A stretch of 64,000 bases of DNA from Symbiodinium microadriaticum (Eukaryota > Sar > Dinophyceae > Suessiales > Symbiodiniaceae), in NCBI GenBank assembly GCA_001939145.1, contig LSRX01000847.1, positions 212,884-276,883 of the forward strand, in the 5' to 3' direction. Below are positions 54,970 through 64,000 of the stretch, in pieces (positions within the stretch are counted from its first letter, which is position 1; each line of letters begins with the position of its first letter). The translations under genes were made by a program, and so were the position numbers. The notes under the pieces are model-generated. The model had not been told where the DNA came from, made no database searches, and saw only the letters and a program-made list of their open reading frames with translations.

Positions 54970-54988
54970 AAATCAAGCGCCTCCTGAG

Positions 54989-55084
54989 GCGAACGACTTT
55001 CCAAAGAACTGCGTGCTCTCGCACCCGTGGCCGCACAGTGCGACATCCGGGTGCTGAAGAGCCGAGACCAAATCAGTCGCTGGA
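54989..55084 (+). CDS. Actin-like gene, exon 18 (ERLSKELRALAP)
   Basis: Encodes ERLSKELRALAPVAAQCDI and then RVLKSRDQISRW, matching actin DRMQKEITALAPSTMKIKI and ISAPPERKYSVW. Acceptor CCTGAG, donor GC in phase 1 after TGG A. A family E element with its 8-bp target duplication ends only about 12 bases before the exon. Confidence 0.92.
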
Positions 55085-55519
55085 GCTGTGATATAGCAGG
55101 TTTTTTGGGGTGTGGTCTTCAAGGTTACCCCGAAACCCGAAACCCTAAATCTCAGGCGTTGGATTCAGGCAACCTTTCGGCCTTCCAGCCTCTTTGAAGG
55201 GCTCTGGGGATCTGTCGACTGGGAAGCTAGCAGAGGCTTTTAGGACCTCGGAGTTCGTTGTTTTTTCGTTCGCCAGCAGCCTGCACCCCTACACCTTCAA
55301 CCCTAAAGCCTAGCATCCTAAAACCGCAAGACCCTAAGCCCAAAACCCTAAGTGGATAAGAAACCCCAAGTCTGACGTAAATGCGCCGGATTGGAACGCG
55401 AAAGTGAGCGAACTCGTCCTCAGAACAAATGTACAAGTCATAATGCTGTCGGGGTTTAGGATTTTTAGGGATTTGAGCTTAGGGTTTTGGCTTTAGGGCT
55501 TTGGGCCTAGAGTCTTGCA

Positions 55520-55633
55520 TTCCCCAGTAGTACTCTTTTCCCCTTTGGGGTCTCCTTATAGAAGACTAGGAAACAGGGTACCCTTGTTATTAAGGGTTTA
55601 GGGGTTTAGGGTTTTGGGCTTGGGGGAACCTAG
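55520..55633 (+). mobile_element. Family F element with telomere-like repeat in one arm
   Basis: TTCCCCAGTAGTACTC to GGGGGAACCTAG. GGTTTAGGGGTTTAGGG is inserted in the right arm. Confidence 0.75.
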
Positions 55634-55962
55634 TGAACCTAGTGTTTATCACAGAGTGGCCGTAAGCCCCAAAACCTGAAGCCCTCAACTCCTAACGGAC
55701 TAGTACCAGAAAAACCCTACACCCAAATCACACTCCTTCGTTAAAAATCCTAATAGCCACAAAGGATCCCTGCAAGGACCCCTTAAAAGGAACCCAAACA
55801 CGACTCCTTGAAGGACCCTATCAAGGACCCTTGGCCTCGACAATCCCCCAAAGCGCTCAGAATCCCGGCAAAACCGCAAATGTCTGCTTAGGGAGTCCGA
55901 TGGATCCCTAATCCCGAACCCCCAAACCCACTGTAAGTAAGTAAATGTGTTACATGGATGTG

Positions 55963-56160
55963 TATATATATATATATATCTATCATACAACATATCCTAT
56001 CCTATCCTATCCTATCCTATCATATCGGATCATATCATATCATATCATACCATATCATATCATACCATGTATAGATAGATCATGCAGTGTTTTATAAAAG
56101 TTGAATATTATTTATATATATATATATATATTTATTTATTTATTTATTTATTTGTTTGTT
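55963..56160. repeat. Cluster of AT-rich microsatellites
   Basis: (TA)n, (CCTAT)n, (ATCAT)n, (TA)n and (TTTA)n in succession, in actin-like intron 18. Confidence 0.95.
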
Positions 56161-56303
56161 TATGTATACTTACGTTAAACCACCTACAAAACCTTCGAAC
56201 CCCTTTAACGACAAGGCTTCCAGCACCCGTATAGTATCTTCATAAGCCACGAACCCGAAGACCTTGTGAACCGACACTCCCCTGTGAGGTGCCGTTTGGA
56301 CAG

Positions 56304-56341
56304 GCGGCCAGGTCTTTGCTAGCCTGCGCGAGATGCAAGAG
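56304..56341 (+). CDS. Actin-like gene, exon 19 (FASLREMQE)
   Basis: Encodes GQVFASLREMQE, matching actin GGSILASLSTFQQ. Acceptor GGACAG. The donor is GC after GAG, or GA one codon earlier; the latter gives exact actin length into LWMS. Confidence 0.88.
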
Positions 56342-56355
56342 GCCGCTTGGGTCTA

Positions 56356-56485
56356 GAACCCTAAACCCCAAACCCTAAAACCTAAACCCTAAAACCTAAA
56401 CCCTAAAACCCTAAAACCCTAAACCCCAAAGCCCTAAGCCCCAAAGCCCTAAGCCCCAAAGCCCCAAAACCCTAAAACCCTAAAG
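56356..56485. repeat. CCCTAAA array in last actin-like intron
   Basis: Starts 15 bases after actin-like exon 19. Confidence 0.85.
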
Positions 56486-56825
56486 GTTTGGGCTCCCTTT
56501 AAGGGATCCTCTCCGGGTCGCTTTCTTGTGGCTCCACGATGGCGTTTTTTGGGTTTCCAGGTAGGTAGGTCTTCGGGGTGTTGGCATGGTTTTGGTCCTT
56601 CTTGGGTCTAAGGGGATCCTATTTACGAGCAACCCTAATCCTCAGATTTGGGGTTCAGGGTTCAGGGGTTTAGGGTTTAGGGCCTTCTTGGGCCTTTAAG
56701 GGGATCCGATTTACGAGCTTCTCAAGTCCCAAAAAACGTCTTAAAGCAGGCTTCATAGGTGCGATCCGCTGCGATCCTCATGCTTTTTCTACGGGTGTTG
56801 AAATCGCTTCCAAGGGCGTCCTGTT

Positions 56826-56887
56826 CCCAGAGAACCAAATAGACCTCGATTAAGGAATATATCTTAAGTATTGGTTTCTCTGGGTTC
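56826..56887 (+). mobile_element. Family E element, internally deleted
   Basis: CCCAGAGAACCAAATAGACC to ATTGGTTTCTCTGGG, only 62 bases; flanks share TCCTGT. Confidence 0.7.
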
Positions 56888-57384
56888 CTGTGCCTTTACG
56901 GGACTGGGGGATTGGGGTTTTGGGTGTAGGATTAGGCTTTAGGGTGATGGGAAGGCGTTTCTTAAGGGTGCTTCTTTAGGATTTTTTTATCAGGGTCTTA
57001 GTTTGCAGGTCTTACAGCTTCAGGGCCTTATTGTGTTAGAGTTTGGGGTGTAGGGCTTTCGAGTTATAAGGCTACGGATTTAGCTTTCGGTGCAAGCATT
57101 TCTTGAAGCACCGTTCTGTAGGGTCCTATTCGGCCAGCTTTTGTCTTGAGGGTGTATCAGGACAACTTGATCCTAAAGGTCCAAGGAACTGAGTAAGTGC
57201 GGCTATATTTGTGTTTTATTATGAGTCCCTTTAAGCGGGGTCACCCTACATATAACTTTACTTAAACTCCTTGGGCGCTTATGTATGGCCTTCGAGGGCT
57301 TCTGACTTCGAAGGCGTTCTTCAGCCCGTTTTCTTGCCCCCGCAGCAAAGCACCGCTGAAGTCTTTACCCCGTGCTTCCTTGTA

Positions 57385-57494
57385 CCAGGAGGTTCATGGG
57401 TAGTTATAAGTGGGGTTATAAGTAGGGTAACTATAGTTATAACCCATTTTAGGAGACTTATAACCCTACTCACAACTACCCATGAACCAAGTAG
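57385..57494 (+). mobile_element. Family A palindromic element
   Basis: CCAGGAGGTTCATGGGTAG to CTACCCATGAACCAAGTA. In the last actin-like intron. Confidence 0.85.
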
Positions 57495-57738
57495 CACCGG
57501 AGAGTTCTTGAATCTAGAAATCCACCCAGTCCTGTCACATCTCGGAAGTCCCACTTTCCAAGGAAACCCTACTAAAAGTTTGTGGAGATAGGGACCCCGA
57601 CTCGCAGGATGATAGAAGACCCCTAAACCCCTAAACCCTAAATAAACCCTTAAACCTCAGGGTTTAGGGTTTAGGGTTTTTAGGGTTTAGGCCCCTGATT
57701 ACCCGAAAGAGACCCCAAAACCCAACTCAACAGCGCAG

Positions 57739-57861
57739 GAACTGTGGATGTCCATCGACGACTACGATGAGTACGGCGCGAGTCTCATGCACGAGAAAGT
57801 CGCCTCGAGCTCAGGGAAGCTGTCTCTGGGTCTTTTAGGGTTCCATAAAGGGGATCTATGA
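57739..57861 (+). CDS. Actin-like gene, last exon found (LWMSIDDYDEYG)
   Basis: Encodes ELWMSIDDYDEYGASLMHEK, matching the actin C-terminus MWISKQEYDESGPSIVHRK. Acceptor GCGCAG. The frame reads about 20 further residues into telomere-like sequence to a TGA at 57859-57861. Actin normally ends three residues after this block, so either the tail is longer or a GT donor after AAA (57798) leads to a tiny last exon. Confidence 0.88.
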   Translation, partial: ELWMSIDDYDEYGASLMHEKVASSSGKLSLGLLGFHKGDL

Positions 57862-57899
57862 GGGCTTCTATGGAGTTTCTATGACGCTACTGCAAGGGT

Positions 57900-57996
57900 T
57901 CGTTCTCTAGATTAGGGTCTTGTTTGGGGTCCTTCTATATGGGTGCTGTATTTTATTTCAGGAACCGAAAAACGGGCCCTAATTTAGAGAACTACT
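57900..57996 (+). mobile_element. Family C element
   Basis: GTTCTCTAGATTAGGGTC to CCTAATTTAGAGAACTAC; just downstream of the last actin-like exon. Confidence 0.75.
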
Positions 57997-58310
57997 CCTT
58001 TTGTGGCATAATCTGGCTCCTTTCACGGGTTTCGAAGGGTTTCTAGAATTGGCGTGCTTAGGGTTTCAAGACTGGCGCCTTGATACTTAGACGAGTGTCG
58101 ATCATATTCTTACCTGGTGTTTATAGGGCTTCATTGTAAGAGCGTTAGCAACCAGACTATTGCCTTGGGTTTTTGCGGTACTAAAAAGCTTTTGCATGGC
58201 CGATAGGCGGTCTTCAGACGAGTTAGTCAGACCCCCTGTATTAGGCTTTAAGGATTTGGGGAGTTGGCTTGCGATCTCAGGCTCAGTTTCCAGACTTCAA
58301 GCCTGAACCC

Positions 58311-58404
58311 TAGTTGGCTACAACTTTACATTTTTGTTAGAATAAAAAAGCCCGATAAAAGACTCAAAATGATGATATTTCATATAGCCCCAAGAGGGGA
58401 CCAG
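58311..58404 (+). mobile_element. Family J TIR element, left end truncated
   Basis: TAGTTGGCTACAAC to CCAAGAGGGGACCAG. Confidence 0.7.
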
Positions 58405-58692
58405 AAGCCTCTTCGGGGGGTTTTTGGGCTCTTCGCGATGCTTTGTTGTGGCTGCATCTCGAGGACGAGGGCACGATAGGCTCTTTCCCAAAGACCCGCA
58501 TTTTGGAGACCACACTTTTTCAGCCTGGTAGTCAGCATAGTCCTAATCTGAATTAAATAGGGTTTAGGGTTTAGGGATTAGGGATTATCTTTTAAGTTTG
58601 AGGAGTTGAGGAGTTTGAAGGGGTTCGGGTTAGGGCATTTTGGGGCCAGTGGTGCGCGGGGCGTCTTAGGATCCGGATCCCCTCTGCCAGAA

Positions 58693-58980
58693 ATGTTGGT
58701 CTTTGCTTGCTGCTGCCACGGAAATCCGTCCCATCTGTGCGGGTTTTTTGCGAGTTCCTCTGTGGACGGCTTAAGGTTGGACGCTTCCGTGAGGGCGTTT
58801 GTGAAGGACGTTCGAGTTCAGAATTTCAAGCCGATTCTAGGCGATCGAGAAGTCCAGGGTAAAGTGGTGTGGAACTTTCGCTTTGAGATGTTACGGGTAG
58901 TTCTAAGCCTCATGGGAGATGTTTCCACAACGTGCACGCAGCGCTTCGGGCAAAGGGAGCACGTGAACCGCACACCCTAG
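58693..58980 (+). CDS. 96-codon ORF, unknown
   Basis: ATG, then MLVFACCCHGNPSHLCGFF and later AFVKDVRVQNFKPILGDREV with EMLRVVLSLMGDVSTTCTQR, to TAG. Unique sequence just beyond the actin-like gene. The N-terminal 20 residues are Cys-rich and could be a weak signal. No family recognised. Confidence 0.3.
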   Translation: MLVFACCCHGNPSHLCGFFASSSVDGLRLDASVRAFVKDVRVQNFKPILGDREVQGKVVWNFRFEMLRVVLSLMGDVSTTCTQRFGQREHVNRTP

Positions 58981-59679
58981 TCCGTACCATCCAAACCCTA
59001 AACCCTAAAGGCCTGAAGCCCTAAACCCTGAACCCCAAGCCTTAAAGCCCTAAACCCTAAAGCCCTGAAGCCCTAAACCCTGAACCCCAAGCCCTAAACC
59101 CCTAAACCCTGAAGCCCTGAAGAGTGAAGCTCGAAGCCTTGGGTAGCAAGAGGCTTGAAACGAAGTTCGAAGCGCCTGAGGCCGTGAAATTCAACTAAGC
59201 GCCGAGCTTTCGGCATTCAACCTCTACATCCTTGGTGCAGGCCTCCCCTGTTCAGGCTTGTCGGTTTAGGGTTGAAAGCTTCTGCTGCTGGATATGCTCA
59301 GACAATCTTGGGGTGGACTGTCGAAGTTGGCACTGGCAACTCGAGGAAAGCTGACAGATGCGAAAGCTCCTGCTGTGCTTGCCACTGCTACTGCCTACTA
59401 CTTCAAGTCTACTACTGTACGTACTCCTACTCCCATTCCGTCTATCGCACGCCTTCGATCTACTCCTGAACACTGCACACAAAAGCGTTAGATGCACCCT
59501 TGCAGACCTTTGGGAACCAGCAAGTCTGCGCATAGCAGATCTAACACCCCTAAACCCTTAAGTCCAAAGCCCTAAGCCCAAAACCCTAAAGCCCAAACCC
59601 CTAAGCAGGCCCTAAACCCTAAACCCTCAATGCTCAAGGCATCTCCCCGTAGTCCCGCTGCCCCTGACCTGCCCTCCGG

Positions 59680-60408
59680 ATGGAACCGGATGTGCCACCA
59701 GGGCTGGAAAGCTCGGAAAGCCAGGTTGGGCTGGATGTGAGCGTGCTACATGAGCTCTTGCGACGGCAATCGGAGCTGATCAGCACAGCTGGGGAGGAGA
59801 ACATGACGAAACTTCAAAGGGAGTGGGAAGAATCTTTGGATCGGGTCGAGGCCAAAGTCGCTGCACAGGATCAGGTTGTTCGAGACCTGTCGATGTGATG
59901 CTGCATCCTTGAGGACAAGTTGCAGCATTGGTTCGATGATCGGCATTGGTGGGAGACTGAATCTGCGATTGAGGTGGACTTGGTGCAGACAAAGAGGAAG
60001 AAAGTGCGTGGAAGGCGCAACAAAGCAGCCGTGGGCAATGATACCAAACATGAGCAGCAGGTGTTAATGGATGCTTTTGATGATGTGTGTGTGGCACACC
60101 CAAGGACATGGATGTGGCAATGGACCATAGCTTGGTTGGCTGTGACAGCGCCGTGCTGGAACCTGGTGAACATGATTGGACTAGCCATGCTGATATGCCT
60201 GACGACGCGCTGTAGCTCAACTGATAAGGGGGTGTTGGTGGAAGGACAGACGGTGGTACACACCGACGAGGGTGAACAAGAAGTGGGAGACATTTTCATG
60301 GGGCATGCGCCCATGGTGGTGTTATGGTTGGCACTACGATTACAGCAGCAGGGCGTCGAAATCATACAACGACAAGCGCAGTGGCGGTCAGGTAGGCTGG
60401 GAACTTGA
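59680..60408 (+). pseudogene. 242-codon frame with one in-frame TGA
   Basis: ATG after an in-frame TGA stop. The first 72 codons give an acidic helical segment (EENMTKLQREWEESLDRVEA), probably coiled coil. A single TGA at 59896-59898 interrupts; the same frame then continues 169 codons with a basic patch (TKRKKVRGRRNK) and a membrane-like helix (WTIAWLAVTAPCWNLVNMIG, then LAMLICL) to TGA at 60406. It may be a pseudogene, two ORFs, or a readthrough or recoded gene. The complementary strand is also open for 187 codons, so caution is needed. No homolog recognised. Confidence 0.35.
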
Positions 60409-61334
60409 TGGCGGGGGTAGGGGTCTGCGCACACTGCAAACGCAACCCATGCTCCGAAGTGCAGTTGTGCACCTTAGATTAATTAAGCTTCGTCGCAGAT
60501 GGAGGAGGGAGTCTTTGGGGGGGGGATTCCTGAGGCCCCTCCAAAGGCAGCGTTTTCTGGGCTAACGCAACTGATGTGATCTGAACGAGCAAGGGTTGAT
60601 TGACCTTGCGTGTCATATTTGAGGGCTGCCATGGTCGTGAGTCTGTGGTTTGAGCGTTGATGTGCTGATAGTCTTCTTCTTTAACAAGGGTGGTTTCCTA
60701 CTCAAGTGAACGAGAGTCATCTAACAAGTGGCTAACCCATGTTCAGTGGCTGTCATATGCTTCAAGCATGTTGGCAAGACAGCCGGGTGAGGACAAATCG
60801 GCCTCCCGTTATCTGTGATGGTAAGGGTTCATCCTTTCCAGTAGCTTTTTCTCCCTGCAAGTGGAGTTGTGAAAGGGGGCCGAATTATTTAGGCTTGCGT
60901 AGGCCGAACTTTCGTGGAGACGCAAAAGAGCTCTCAGAAAAAACATCCCTAAACCCTGAAACCCTATACCCTAAATCTTAAGCCCTAAGCCATGGACAGG
61001 GCTCCCCCGAGATGGACCAGAGAACACCGGCAGCGGAGGCTCGGATCGCGACAAGCGGGTTCTGAAAGATTGGCAGGGCCAAGGTTGTCGATACCCCCAG
61101 GGGTTCAGGGCTTAGGGGCTAGGGTTCAGGGTTTAGGGTTTTGGTGGGTCCAAGGTTCTGGCTTGGTATTTAGGGCTGGATTCTATGTATCTAACAATAG
61201 CAAACTTGCCCACCACCAACAAGCGATGATGACTGCGGTTTGCTAGTGCTGCTAGCACGGCGAGGGCAACTAGTGCTACGTTTGCTTGTCTACCAAAAAA
61301 CCTGCTGCACTTACTGCTGCTGCCGTTGCTAGTT

Positions 61335-61388
<54 letters not shown>

Positions 61389-61578
61389 CTACTGCTACTA
61401 CTACCACTACTACCGCTACTACTACGACGACTACAACTACTACTCCTACTAGTACTTAGTACTACTTCTTCTCCTCCTGCTGCTGCTACGCTGGGTTTTG
61501 TGCTTCTTGTTGGTATCTAAACGCATCTAGTTTGCTGCATAGCAGGCATGTGTGCACAGGGACAAAGGTACCTTGCGT

Positions 61579-61764
61579 ATGCAAAACCTCAAAAAAGTTT
61601 GCTGCCAGATCTTCATTGATCGCCTTGGCAGCAGTGAGAGAAGTCTACCTGTCTCGTCCCACAAGAGTCCTCACTGCGGTTTCGGAAGCGTGTTTCGGGT
61701 TGGTGTGTGCAAAAGCTTGTTGAAATCTAAGGAGGGGCTTCTGGATGTGCATCAGCCTATATAG
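61579..61764 (+). CDS. Coding-like segment, unknown
   Basis: From an internal Met: MQNLKKVCCQIFIDRLGSSE then SPHCGFGSVFRVGVCKSLLK to TAG. Adjacent to the next open segment on the same strand. No family recognised. Confidence 0.22.
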   Translation: MQNLKKVCCQIFIDRLGSSERSLPVSSHKSPHCGFGSVFRVGVCKSLLKSKEGLLDVHQPI

Positions 61765-61785
61765 GAGGATGGATAGGGCCAACAA

Positions 61786-62031
61786 TTGTTCAGAGAGGCT
61801 TCAAAGTGCGCTTTGGGTCTCGGGGTTGGGTTTGTGCGGGGGTTTGTGCTGAGGGAACGGATGATTTCCGCCCAAAGACGTATCACAGGCATCATGGCAT
61901 TGCGCACAGACGCACACAGTCTGCCGCTTAAGGGGTCAAGCAAGACTTTTAGGTGTAGAGCTTCCGGGGCTGCAGGGTGGGCACCGGCTGCATCTTCGGT
62001 GCAGGAACTGTCTGGAAAACCTAGACCTTGA
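61786..62031 (+). CDS. Coding-like segment, unknown
   Basis: Open frame with an internal ATG at 61861: MISAQRRITGIMALRTDAHS then LPLKGSSKTFRCRASGAAGW to TGA. Third-base pattern and lack of repeat suggest coding. No family recognised. Confidence 0.3.
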   Translation: MFREASKCALGLGVGFVRGFVLRERMISAQRRITGIMALRTDAHSLPLKGSSKTFRCRASGAAGWAPAASSVQELSGKPRP

Positions 62032-62599
62032 AGTCTCAGCCCCAAACCCTAAACTCTTAAACCCTTGACCTTAAACCCGAATAAGAATCTTCGGAGGAGC
62101 ATGAAATCTTGAGTGATGTCATTAATCTAGGGGATAATAACTTGAATAGTATTCCTTGTAGTGCTTATTTGAGTAAGTAGTAGACTCGAATATACCGGCA
62201 AATTCCTGTTTGAAGACTTAAGGCCCCTCAAATATCATGCCGCATGAACTCTCAATACCTTATAAACCCTGTTCCCTAAACTCTAACACCCGAAACCTTG
62301 TTCGAATGATGGAAGCCCGCACGTTCAGGTTCAAGGCTCCGTGACTTAACACTGGGGTAGATTCTAGGTTTGTCGGACTTGGGGGTGTTCTGGCTTCCGA
62401 AGGCTTTAAAAAGAGTTTCTTGAAGGTTCATAGAGGGGTCGCATCGGGGTTCTCAAAACTATCTTATGGGCTCCGGCTTCACAGTTGATCCAGAGAATGG
62501 AAATCGAAGCGTTTAGGGCCTAGCAGTTGCTCTTCTGGGTTTCAACGTTCAGGGATTGACGCGGCGGGTGCTCCGTAAAACCTAAACCCTCAACCCTGC

Positions 62600-62710
62600 A
62601 ATATGTGTAACTCTCTAGATGAGGGTTCCCTTTTAGGGTCCTTTTTGTAAGGGTGCCGCATGATTTTGGATGTCTTTACCAAGGACCCTGATTTAAATAA
62701 CTACCCATAT
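62600..62710 (+). mobile_element. Family C element
   Basis: AACTCTCTAGATGAGGG to CTGATTTAAATAACTACCC. Confidence 0.7.
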
Positions 62711-63193
62711 GGAGTTCTGGGACGCTCGCATTCATCTGCAGCTACAATCCTTCTAGTCATACTCCAATCTACTCCTGTACCCTGGTAAGGCCCTTATGGT
62801 TTAGGGGTTTAGGGTTTGGAGGAATCTAGCGTTAGTGGTTTAGGGAGTAGCATTCAACTTAGTATTAGTGTGTTGGGAGTTAGGCAAGAGGAGGAGTGCA
62901 GGAGGTTTTCCAGCACAGGTCCAGCCGACGCACGACAGCAGAGCCTGTACATTACCACAGGAAGCCCGAATTTGCTCGGGGAAGTTTCCCACAGCAGGCG
63001 TTGGGATGCAGCGTCCTCGAGCTTTCACTTCCGTAGACCAGCCTGTCCTGTTTGGGGGGGGAGGGGGGGGGATGTGGGTATGGGCCTACTTCAATGCCTG
63101 CAGCTTTGAATACGCCGTGCTGAGAGTCCCAACAAGGCTAAGCTTTGTAAACCCCAACAGCGACTCTAGTTTGAGGAGGCGATACTCCCATGA

Positions 63194-63316
63194 GACAATA
63201 CTCGGGCTTCTCGACTTCTGCTGCAGCAAGTAGCCGATCGCTTTTGCGCCGCCTTGAACGCGGCGGCTGCGCTCATGAGCAAAAAGGTGGACATCGGTGC
63301 GGAAGTCCCTGCTTAG
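63194..63316 (+). CDS. Terminal-exon-like segment
   Basis: Reads LLLQQVADRFCAALNAAAAL then MSKKVDIGAEVPA to TAG at 63314, alanine-rich and helical with strong GC at third positions. A CTGCAG acceptor is available at 63226. Telomere-like repeat starts soon after the stop, so this looks like the 3' end of a gene. No family recognised. Confidence 0.45.
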   Translation, partial: DNTRASRLLLQQVADRFCAALNAAAALMSKKVDIGAEVPA

Positions 63317-64000
63317 ACATCTAACCTAAACCTAGCGTAAACCATGCCAGCCCCTAGAACCCTGAAACCCTAAACCCTAAAGTAAACCAATAGAGCCCTG
63401 AAGCCCTAAGCCATCCTAAACCATTCTAAGCCCTAGACTGAGCCGCCAAGAGCATAGACCCCCGCAGACCCGACCTGGAAGTTTCTGGTTCCCTGAAAAA
63501 CCAAAGGAGCTCTATGCTCTCAGCCTAAAAACCTTGTTCCCTAAACTCTGCCGATATGTTTAGGGTTTCTATGCCCTAGGATACCCTATACTTTCTATAT
63601 ACCCTAAGCCCTATAAGGGCTAGGTTTTGGTGGGGTTTGGTCGGCGAGGCATCAGTTCCTTCGAACGCAGTGCCGAATTCAACTAGGAGTTTAGGGCTTA
63701 GGGTTTCGGATTATTCCGAGGGATCTGCGAGGGTTTAGGGGTTTAGGGTTTAGGGCTCAGGGGGCTTTATCAGGGTTCAGGGCTTCATGAGTGTTCCGAA
63801 CTCACCCAGGGCAGATTCCCAGTTTGGATGAGGCAGAGACACCCACCTGTAGGGCTTCTGTTAGGGATCTATAGGGTTCCTTTAAGGGCTCCCAGCAAAA
63901 CCGAGGGACCTATAAAGTTCCCTGCAAGGGCTCTCTAGGACGATATGACGGATTTGCCATCTGTGCAAAGGGTAGCAGGGGCTCATAGCTTCAGAAAGCA

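Larger units (their letters stand above)
27859..57861 (+). other. Actin-family gene span, about 20 micro-exons
   Basis: Span of a split gene for an actin or actin-like protein, the ATP-binding cytoskeletal filament subunit or a related actin-fold protein. Translated exon blocks occur once each, on one strand, in the order of conventional actin. Blocks seen include IIDNGSGLCK, VLGRPR, KDFYVADEP, YPMENGEIENF, DDIEKLW, EPPYNP, FETFGAPP, GRTTGLVLDSGEGVTHC, VPIFDGYGLPH, LDLAGRDL, LTTTEQ, LCYVALDP, RCPEALFNPSLVG, LDVRKNLLSNVVLSGG and LWMSIDDYDEYG. The exons total about 1131 bases (377 codons) against 375 residues for normal actin. It is more divergent than a standard actin but keeps the nucleotide-binding signatures, so a divergent actin or an ARP are both possible. 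The initiator Met exon was not found. Introns carry telomere-like repeat, TIR elements and a nested gene. Confidence 0.9.

Noticed and set aside
60208..60225. tRNA-like A box (TAGCTCAACTGATAA)
   Set aside because: No B box (GGTTCGA-like) at a proper distance and no acceptor stem; it lies in an open reading frame.

Overview
This is a nuclear eukaryotic window, most likely from a dinoflagellate or close alveolate relative (moderate confidence). The support is: thousands of bases of interspersed TTTAGGG/CCCTAAA telomere-type repeat in both orientations; coding sequence broken into exons of about 40-100 bases by introns of 0.3-8 kb; introns that mostly start with GC (sometimes GT or GA) and end with AG; all recognisable genes on the + strand; and very many short terminal-inverted-repeat (TIR) elements. 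There is no sign of bacterial, plasmid or viral gene organisation, and the long-ORF view of the window misses nearly all real coding sequence.

The clearest gene is an actin or actin-like gene running from about 27.86 to 57.86 kb on +. I recovered about 20 micro-exons by eye. They follow actin order from the N-terminal phosphate-1 loop (IIDNGSGLCK) through the phosphate-2 region (GLVLDSGEGVTH), the adenosine-binding and hinge blocks, to a C-terminal block (LWMSIDDYDEYG). They sum to about 377 codons, the usual actin size. Most exon joins keep frame with GC-AG introns; a few are GT-AG or GA-AG.

Inside the 8.4 kb intron between actin exons 3 and 4 lies a second + strand gene with ankyrin-like repeats (31.1-33.7 kb). 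Two related TIR elements sit within its coding sequence, each bounded by a perfect 4-bp target-site duplication (TSD): AGGA for 32074-32272 and GCTT for 32379-32920. Cut out as GA-AG and GC-AG introns, they close the exon edges exactly. This looks like introner insertion (intron birth by DNA transposon) and explains how non-canonical splice sites can arise here.

Layout. 0-27 kb: telomere-like repeat, at least a dozen TIR-element families and scattered coding-like islands, including an EF-hand exon at 3935-3988, a 186-codon open segment at 22294-22851 and a micro-exon at 22973-23051. 24.4-27.2 kb: an unusual AT-richer block without telomere-like repeat, possibly a decayed retroelement. 27.9-57.9 kb: the actin gene with the nested ankyrin gene and several unexplained coding-like segments in its introns. 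57.9-64 kb: repeats plus small coding-like segments, including a 242-codon frame with one in-frame TGA (59680-60408) and a convincing terminal-exon-like piece at 63194-63316.

Islands not listed separately (for example 5.1-5.3, 8.3-9.1, 19.3-20.1, 38.9-39.3, 50.2-51.2, 53.6-54.9 and 62.1-62.6 kb) contain degenerate repeat or short open stretches in which I recognise nothing. All exon limits are by eye; no alignment, splice model or RNA evidence was available.
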